DNA of 64,000 bases, taken from Sinotaia quadrata (Eukaryota > Mollusca > Gastropoda > Architaenioglossa > Viviparidae). The translations under genes and the position numbers were made by a program. This document shows, one piece after another, positions 57,135 to 64,000 of this stretch. Location: contig CM054181.1 in the NCBI GenBank assembly GCA_028829895.1, positions 11,738,501 to 11,802,500 of the forward strand, read 5' to 3'. The notes below the pieces were generated by a model. The model was not told where the DNA came from, did no database searches, and worked only from the letters and a program-made list of their open reading frames with translations. The first letter of the stretch is position 1. The number at the start of each line of letters is the position of its first letter.

Positions 57135-57310
57135 TCTGTAAATTTGATTTGTTTTTTTTAAAATTTCTTTTGTAAATACATTTATTTCTCTGCAATTTGA
57201 AAATTTAAGGGGTTTTTTTGTTTCTCTTTGTTGTTGTAAATACATTTATTTCTCTGCAATTTGTAAATTTAGGTTTTTTTGTTTCTCTTTGTTTTTGTAA
57301 ATACAGTTAT
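57135..57310. repeat. about 60-bp tandem repeat, 3 copies
   Basis: Copies share TTGTAAATACATTTATTTCT and TTTTTTTGTTTCTCTTTG with length changes in the T run. Confidence 0.88.
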
Positions 57311-57507
57311 TTATTATATACCTTCAATTTTCATTTAGAGTCGTTTTGGTTTTGTTATATTGCTTTATGTTTCATATTGTTTGAATAATTTATGTTAACC
57401 GCTGATTATTTAATACGTTAAGCACTTTATAATTATAATTATGAGTATTATTATGCCTTTTCACGACTTCTGTTTGGCAGTTGTAAACAAAGGTCTAGGA
57501 ATCTTAC

Positions 57508-57600
57508 CAAGATTCTGGGAGATAAAAGGTTTTACGGAGGATGTAGGCACTTCCGAAGAGCGCTGCTTTTAGTAGTGGGGCGGGTCTGTTGTTTATGTTC
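57508..57600 (+). mobile_element. SINE 3' domain, solitary copy
   Basis: AAGATTCTGGGAG, TTACGGAGGATG, GCACTTCCGAAGAG and GCTTTTAGTAGTGGGGCGGG align in order with 28,982-29,070 of the SINE. No tRNA-like head lies upstream, so this is a truncated SINE or the 3' end of the LINE that mobilises it. Confidence 0.65.
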
Positions 57601-58599
57601 TATCTTTCATCTGACGCTTTGAAGGATTGACTAAAGTGTAGGGTCTATATTCCAGTAACCTATAGTGTCTAAATGATTAAATAGTTACGTTATTATTTCT
57701 TTTTAGATATTTAGCACCTCTGTAACTTAATTTTTATTTATTTTATTTGCTTGGATGGAGTTTCTTTGTTTATTCATTATTTTTTTATTTAAGCGCAAGT
57801 GCTTCAGACCCTTGGGTACAGAATTTTAGAAGGCCGGCAGTGTCGTATCAGCAAGAGTCAATAAAATTACAATCACTGCAATCTTATTAGAATAAAATAA
57901 AATAAGAATTCACACAAAGAAAACAAGAAAAACAACAGCAGCAATATTTAATTCTGACTGTTTAATTTCAAGCCGACATTTCATGAAAAAATGCCACTCA
58001 GGGGAGCACATGTGCTGACGTTGGTTGCCGACATGATGACTGCATCACGTGCTTATATGACTTACAAGGGAAGTAAGCGAAACTCAATACAAAGAGGTAA
58101 CCAAGACTGGACAAGTAACAGCTTAATTGAAATATTTCGCCGTTTTCGTTCTCTACATTTTCTTGTTGGCGATGGTGTGGGGGGAGTCCTCTTTATGGAC
58201 TTCACTTGTGAAATTAAGGAAATTTCTTAACGCATGGACGCACTTTCATTGCACAGATAAAAAAGGAAAATAATAATCGTGTCAAGGTCAGGTTTATACA
58301 AACAAAATAACACGAGAATACTAACAACAAAACAACAAATACTCTGTTTCAGGCCTTGGGGTGAACATTAACACTATCGCTCGACAAGTTTCATTTCATT
58401 TAGGATTTCACAGCTGCATTGGTGTACACATCATTTTGTCAGCCATGCGTGAAGAGACGTGGTTTGTAAAGTTGGGAGCTTGTTTCTCTTGGCCAACGTA
58501 AAGCTGCAAGTCTCGTCCTTTGCTTAATATCAACGGGAAAGCACGCAAGCAATCCAGGACGCTATCAACCAGCTTCAAGAAAGAAACCTTGTTTGCACA
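57601..58599. other. non-coding stretch
   Basis: A 79-codon frame (57,991-58,230, +) with SLIEIFRRFRSLHFLVGD is unrecognised. The overlapping 58,408-58,686 minus-strand frame partly reads the next array. No element identified. Confidence 0.35.
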
Positions 58600-59040
58600 A
58601 TTCAATGCTCCCTGCACAATGAAATGTTCTTTGTTTGCACGGCGAAATGTTATATACCTGCACAAAGAAATGTTCTTTATCTGCATAATGAAATGTTATG
58701 TATCTGCACAATTAAATGTTACGTGTCTTCACAACGAAATGTTCTTGTCTGCAAAATGAAATGTTCTTTGTCTGCACGAAGGAATGTTATGCATCTGCGA
58801 AATGTTTTTTGTCTGCACAATGAAATGCTCTTTGTCTGCACGACGAAATGTTCTATATCTACACGACGAAATGGTTCTTGTCTGCAAAACGAAATGTTCT
58901 TTGTCTTCACAATGACAATTTCTGTTTCTGCAAAAATGAAATGTTCTTGTCTGCACAACGAAATGTTCTTTGTCTTCACAATGAACTATTCTATGTCTGC
59001 ATAATGAAAATGTTCTTAGTGTGCAAAATGAACATGTTTT
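58600..59040. repeat. minisatellite, 23-bp unit, about 18 copies
   Basis: Copies share AATGAAATGTTCTTTGTCTG followed by CAC. Substitutions and 1-4-base indels are scattered. Several overlapping frames on both strands, up to 129 codons, are array readings. Confidence 0.94.
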
Positions 59041-59479
59041 ACGCTAAGAATATTTTCTGTAGCCATGAAGTATTTACCTCCATTGCTTTTGGCGTATTGC
59101 ACGAGTCGTACGCAAGCAAACCTGAAGTGACGTCACTCTCGTCGTGGCAAAGGTCACTCATTTGGATACGAAAGACATTCCGTGACATGGATGTCGCTTC
59201 GCTAAAAGTGATACTTTCAATCATAGAACAATACTGATTTTTAATGATCTCTGAACTTTCACGTTTTAGTAAAATAAAAAGAACTCTTCACCAGTACATT
59301 TAATACTAGCACAACCTTTCTTTTTCACACGACATTGTAATATTATTGTAATATTCTTTTATTACGTACTAGTACTCGGGTAAAATGTACCTAACCATAT
59401 GATATAAAATGTGCATATTAATTATTAGCAACATTTTATTCAGAAACTAATGTTATTCATTTTTATATACTAGTATTCA
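59041..59479. other. non-coding stretch
   Basis: 59,060-59,220 is less AT-rich with a short minus-strand frame, unrecognised. ACTAGTAC words near 59,370 and 59,470. Confidence 0.35.
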
Positions 59480-59630
59480 ATACTAGAAAAGTAGGGATTA
59501 CATCTTATTATTCAACACTAGGAAAACGGGAATTACGTCCTATTATTGAACACCGGAAAAGTGGAAATTACGTTCTACTGTTCAAAACTAGAAAGTGGAA
59601 TTGCGTCCTATTATTCAAAGACGAAATGCA
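59480..59630. repeat. about 35-bp tandem repeat, 4 copies
   Basis: Copies share TATTATTCAACACTAGGAAA followed by ACGGGAATTACGTCC, moderately diverged. Confidence 0.85.
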
Positions 59631-60164
59631 ATATTTCAGAACTAGACATTTCGAATCACTTCTCATCATTATAAATAGCTTCTTATCTTTCACTATATTC
59701 ACAATCAAATTAGAAAATAAGAAACATTCATTCAACTATCGATTTATCACGTGACTTTACTTATATGTAATGCATACTGCAATTCTAGTCAGACTAGAGA
59801 TAGGTTCTGCATTTTACGATATTGATTCAGTTAAATTTGTAGTGTGTAGACTAGATTGACCAGGCCAATTACTATACACTCTGGTCCCTAGTGACCAACA
59901 CAATACTATTCATTCGGATCCGTAGGGACCAACCCAATACTATTCACGAGGATTTAGACATATCCATATGAATCTCGTTAGGTCCACGCACTTGACAATG
60001 TAATGTTACAGTATAATCACATACAGTTGTAGTATTTGATAAGAACGTGACACATTTTGAGATTGCAAAACTGCCTATTCACTCACCTATCCACACCGAC
60101 TCTTCACCCACAAATACAATCCATCCATCTATCCATTCATCTGTCTGTCTGTGTGTGTATTTAT
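59631..60164. other. non-coding stretch
   Basis: GTGACCAACACAATACTATTCA and a close copy at about 59,890-59,945 form a small duplication. Otherwise unremarkable. Confidence 0.4.
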
Positions 60165-60203
60165 CAGGTTATCCATCCATCCATCCATAGTTCCATCCAT
60201 CTA

Positions 60204-60279
<76 letters not shown>

Positions 60280-60281
60280 CA
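60165..60281. repeat. (CCAT)n, (CTGT)n and (CTAT)n microsatellite
   Basis: Successive blocks of CCAT, CTGT and about 65 bp of CTAT, like the compound array at 13,225. Confidence 0.95.
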
Positions 60282-60904
60282 CTAAAATGTGCAAAACAAC
60301 CATTTTACCTACAGGAGAAACATGTTTGCATCACTACTGACTGTGTCGTGCCGGTGTTGTGTGATTAATTTTCCACAGGAAAAAAAAGAGTGTCTTAGAG
60401 TTGGCAGTTGTCCAATAACTGCTGGCTGTATTTCTCGCTATTTGTGCTTTGTAATCCACGCCCCTTTTGATAATTCTCGCCTAGAGGATCTGCCGTCTAG
60501 GGTCAAGAAGTTCAAAAACACCACCTCATAATGGCCTATGAGGGTCATTATCGAAGCCCTGAAGCTTGATTGTGTGCACCGTTTTCTGGCATTACTGGTC
60601 AGTACTCTTTCCGTGTGGAGTGGTGGTCAATGCTTTGGATGCAAGCCATCGTTGATGTTCTGACCTCATACAAATTTGGAGGTATAGCTGGTACTAAAAT
60701 GTCAGTTTCAAAGTTCCAGTGTGCCATCTCGAATCCAATATGTAGTCACCAAAACAATCGGACTGTAGAGACCTGTCAGAAATGGCGACCCTTGTGAATA
60801 CGGGACAAATGCATTGAGTATCACCATTGCAGGAAATGTTCAAACAGACATTTGATGCGATACGATTTATAACCAAATTCAATGTTTACATTGCAAACAG
60901 TGTA
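60282..60904. other. GC-richer unique stretch
   Basis: Frames of 80 (60,289-60,531, +) and 75 codons (60,570-60,797, +) in different registers. No recognised motif. No repeats. Confidence 0.35.
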
Positions 60905-61265
60905 TTGATTGAACTTGATATTCTTTGCTACACTGCATGAAGTGTAGGGAACCAGATCCATCTTTGTTACATTGCAAGCATTTGCGATCCAGGGAACCGG
61001 ATCCATCTTTGTTACGCTGCAAGAGTGAGTTCTAGGAAAGATGACATCTTTTGTTACATTGGAAGCAATGAGTTCTATGGAACCGGGTCAAGTTTTGTTA
61101 CATACAAGCAGTGAGTTATTGAACCGGGTTAAAGTTGTTATATTGCAAGCAGTGAGTTCTAGGGAGCCGGGTCATATTTGTTACATTGCAAGCAGGTATC
61201 ATAGAGAGCCGGGTCATATTTGTTACATTGCAAGCAAGTGTCATAGAGAACCGGCTTATTCTTTT
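60905..61265. repeat. minisatellite, about 40-bp unit, 8 copies
   Basis: Copies share TTTGTTACATTGCAAGCARG and ATAGAGAGCCGGGTCATA with variation. The left end is more diverged. Confidence 0.88.
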
Positions 61266-61429
61266 TGCTATGTTCAGCTTACACCTCAGTAATGCAGAGT
61301 GACGTAGAAGACAAAGCAAACACAGGTGACATGCAGCACGCATGTGATGTACACAGATTTCATTTTCTTTATTTTCTTTCAATTTCCTGAAGAATATTAA
61401 TTGACTGCACCGACTGTTTAACATTTTTG

Positions 61430-61605
61430 CCATGATGTGAAGAAGTTTAACATTTGACACGCTGTGAAGAAGTTTATCAGTTGCCATTCTGTAAAGACGT
61501 TTTACATTTGCCATGCTGTGAAGAAGTTTAATATTTGCCATGCTGTGAAGACGTTTTACATTGGCCATGCTGTGAAGACGTTTTACATTTGCCATGCTGT
61601 ACACT
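61430..61605. repeat. minisatellite, about 26-bp unit, 7 copies
   Basis: Copies share TTTGCCATGCTGTGAAGAAG followed by TTTAACA. AAGACGTTTTAC variants alternate. The 186-codon minus-strand frame 61,116-61,676 spans this array and the previous one. Confidence 0.92.
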
Positions 61606-61689
61606 AGATTTGTGCGAGTGTGCGCATACCCACGTAAAACACTGCATGCGAAGCCAGAGCCGTCCCTCGAGATCACCGTTTATAGTTAG

Positions 61690-62225
61690 ACCATGCTAAT
61701 ACTATTACTCAGTATCAGTTTAAGCAGGCCCTTACTAGTTACTCAGTATGATTTAAGTAGACCTTTACTACTAATTGAGTACCAGTTTAAGCAGTTATTT
61801 ACTAATTACTCAATATCATGTATTCATGCTTTTATTACTAGTTCACCATCAGGTTAAGCAAGCTTTTAAAATTTATTTAAAAAGGTTTTGACCACTAACT
61901 CATTATCAGATTCAGCAGGCCATTACTGCTGACCAGAGCATCATTTAAGCAGGGACTTACCATTTAATCAGTATCCGTTTAAGCACGAAAAACCACTAAC
62001 TCAGTATCGGTTTAAGCAGGCCAAACCACTAACTCAGTATCGGTTTAAGCAGACCAAACCACTAACTCAGTATCGGTTTAAGCAGACCAAACCTCTAACT
62101 CAGTATCGGTTTAAGAAGGCCAAACCACTAACTCAGTATCGGTTTAAGCAGACCAAACCACTAGCTCAGTATCGGTTTAAGCAGACCAAACCACTAACTC
62201 AGTGTCAGTTTAAGAAGGATCTTAC
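61690..62225. repeat. minisatellite, 33-bp unit, clean core and decayed flank
   Basis: From 61,990 about 7 clean copies share ACCACTAACTCAGTATCGGT followed by TTAAGCAGACCAA. From 61,690 to 61,990 older copies carry insertions around TCAGTATCAGTTTAAGCAGG. Confidence 0.93.
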
Positions 62226-62247
62226 TAGTTCTCGTCGTTGTTTATGT

Positions 62248-62592
62248 AAAGTGTCATCTCTTACTTTCATTTATGCAAGATTTCATTCTCTAAGTGTCAT
62301 CTCTTACTTTCATTTATGCAAGATTTCATTCTCTAAGTGTCATCTCTTACTTTCATTTATGCAATATTTCATTCTCTAAGTGTCATCTCTTACTTTCATT
62401 TATGCAAGATTTCATTCTCTAAGTGTCATCTCTTACTTTCATTTATGCAAGATTTCATTCTCTAAGTGTCATCTCTTACTTTCATTTATGCAAGATTTCA
62501 TTCTCTAAGTGTCATCTCTTACTTTCATTTATGCAAGATTTCATTCTCTAAGTGTCATCTCTTACTTTCATTTATGCAAGATTCCATTCTCT
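62248..62592. repeat. minisatellite, 43-bp unit, 8 copies
   Basis: Copies share TAAGTGTCATCTCTTACTTT and then CATTTATGCAAGATTTCATT. The 43-bp spacing was checked at 62,291 and 62,334. Only single-base differences occur, so expansion is recent. Confidence 0.97.
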
Positions 62593-63639
62593 ACTCTGTC
62601 ATGTGGCTATGATGGCGCTGGTCAGCAAGTGAATTAATTATGCTATCAGAGCTCAGTCTGTCATCCTTTGTACTGCAGCCAATCTCATGGGAGCTTAGAA
62701 CGTAAAATGCATAACAAAATCGAAGATGATCTACATAATCTCTTTATTGTTGAATGCTTATTTTGAGTAACAAGTCTATTCGAATGACAAAGAAGCATTG
62801 GGCACAACGCGCTAGCGGAGTGGCGTGTTGAAACGAGGTAATTTATTTGACATCGCAAACAAGGGGCTGCCATTTGAAGTCAATGTTTTGCTGAGGTGCA
62901 TGATTGAAATATCGATGGCTTGGAATGGAGATCTTCAGAACGTGTCGTTTAATGCAAATGACTGGCATTCTCATATCTTCCGCTCGCCGAACTCAGACCT
63001 TTTGTTCTGACCCACTTGACTGTTCTCACGATTTTCATTGAATAATGCTGTCTTCTGTAATTTTATGGCAATTTGCACATTGTTGTATTTTTGCGTAAAT
63101 CGGTTTGAAAAAAAAATCAGTCTGTTCTAAGACTTCTTATTTTCATATTCATAGTGATATAACGACGAAGTACATTTTTTTCTTTATCTTTCCAAGATAT
63201 AGTATTTTATTTCTTTCTGGTTTTTCTTTCATTTTGAATCAATACAATCAAAAGTAATGTTACAAATGTCCCAGGAGCAAAGGGAGGTAATGGTTTTTCC
63301 CGTTTTGTATATGACTGTGTACAGAATAATATGCTCACTGAGACTATTAGAACATTCGTCTTGGCTTGCTTAATGATGCGAACTATCTTGGGTCAGAGGT
63401 CATATTTCTAATCACCGCGCAATTCTCGAGACACAGATTACCGTCTAGCTTAAATTCTATTGGGATAGCCGTTAGATTTCTGTATTTGTATCTTCACCAA
63501 CCGAAAACATGTCTCCATTCCTGCAAGACTATTAGAAAGACGATTTGGCACTTTTCTCAGCACGCCCTGCTTCTTGCAAGAAATATTCGAATATTTGATT
63601 ACGTGATAATGGATGAATGATAAATAGATATATGCTTGG
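62593..63639. other. unique stretch
   Basis: Frames of 62 (-), 61 (+) and 84 codons (63,366-63,620, +), none recognised. 62,780-63,000 is GC-richer. No arrays. Confidence 0.35.
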
Positions 63640-63930
63640 ATAAACGAATGGTTAGATAGAAAAGTGGGTGCTTAGATGGACAGATGAATAAATGAATAAA
63701 CTGAATATGAATAAATGGATGGATGGATTGAGGAATGAATGAGAAAATGAAGATTGAGACATTATTTACGTTACACTGTAAGTTGAGATGCAGATGATGT
63801 GTGTACCTTGACGTGGTCGTAGATGTAGCTTGAAGTAATTCTTATCTTGCTAATTATTTAATTGATATGAAGCAGATATAACATGAAGTAATTCTAGTCT
63901 TTGTTAATTATTTAATTGTTGCGAGGTAGA
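63640..63930. repeat. ATGA/GATG-rich tract and a two-copy repeat
   Basis: 63,600-63,745 has AATGAATAAA and GGATGGATG simple-sequence drift. 63,830-63,925 holds two copies of TTGAAGTAATTCT, then GCTAATTATTTAATTG (or GTTAATTATTTAATTG), about 65 bp apart. Confidence 0.7.
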
Positions 63931-64000
63931 ATGGCAAAGAGAAAGATTATAGCATTAGCAGTTGTTTCTACACAGTGATTTATCAGTTTTATTTGTATTC

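Noticed and set aside
61116..61676. 186-codon minus-strand frame
   Set aside because: It spans two tandem arrays (40-bp and 26-bp units). The periodic peptide reflects the repeats.

Overview
The window looks like intergenic or repeat-dominated DNA from an animal nuclear genome. A mollusc or other marine invertebrate is my best guess. Reasons: AT-rich sequence, no long open frames outside repeats, relics of animal non-LTR and Ty3/gypsy retrotransposons, a tRNA-derived SINE, a DNA transposon with terminal inverted repeats, many microsatellites, and no bacterial-style packed genes or ribosome binding sites. I recognise no intact host gene. The longest open frame outside tandem repeats (15,741-16,325, 194 codons) has no recognisable domain and is listed only as a hypothetical.

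The dominant feature is minisatellite content: roughly 55 separate head-to-tail arrays with units of about 20-110 bp, mostly unrelated in sequence, spread over the whole 64 kb. Between them lie microsatellites ((GT)n, (CA)n, (GA)n, (GAAA)n, (CTAT)n, (CCAT)n) and AT-rich non-coding stretches. Most open frames found here are readings through arrays whose unit lacks stops.

Mobile-element layout. 866-1,137: LINE C-terminus (+). 2,060-3,082: decayed Ty3/gypsy reverse transcriptase and RNase H (+), cut off by a (GT)n run. 16,990-18,297: a 1.3-kb DNA transposon with 33-bp perfect inverted ends, inserted in a 25-bp minisatellite. 28,721-29,085: tRNA-derived SINE, whose 3' domain recurs at 57,508-57,600. 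37,714-37,985: LINE C-terminus (-), running directly into (TAGA)n. 40,966-41,060: possible tRNA-like head. 53,800-54,960: CR1/L2-like LINE reverse transcriptase (+), interrupted by a minisatellite.

The most interesting object is a dispersed non-coding repeat family that I assembled by comparing the window with itself. Its copies are A (14,541-15,263, +), D (28,400-27,020, -), B (31,605-32,656, +, including its array) and C (47,160-47,566, +). A and C have a spacer of about 10 bp where D and B carry a homologous 25-bp minisatellite. D also has a second array made from the element's own sequence. D is a 5' half plus array and B is an array plus 3' half, in opposite orientation, so one 4.6-kb inversion with a breakpoint in the array would explain both. 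The structure recalls pearl/HINE (Helentron-derived) elements of molluscs and insects, but I cannot confirm that assignment without a search.
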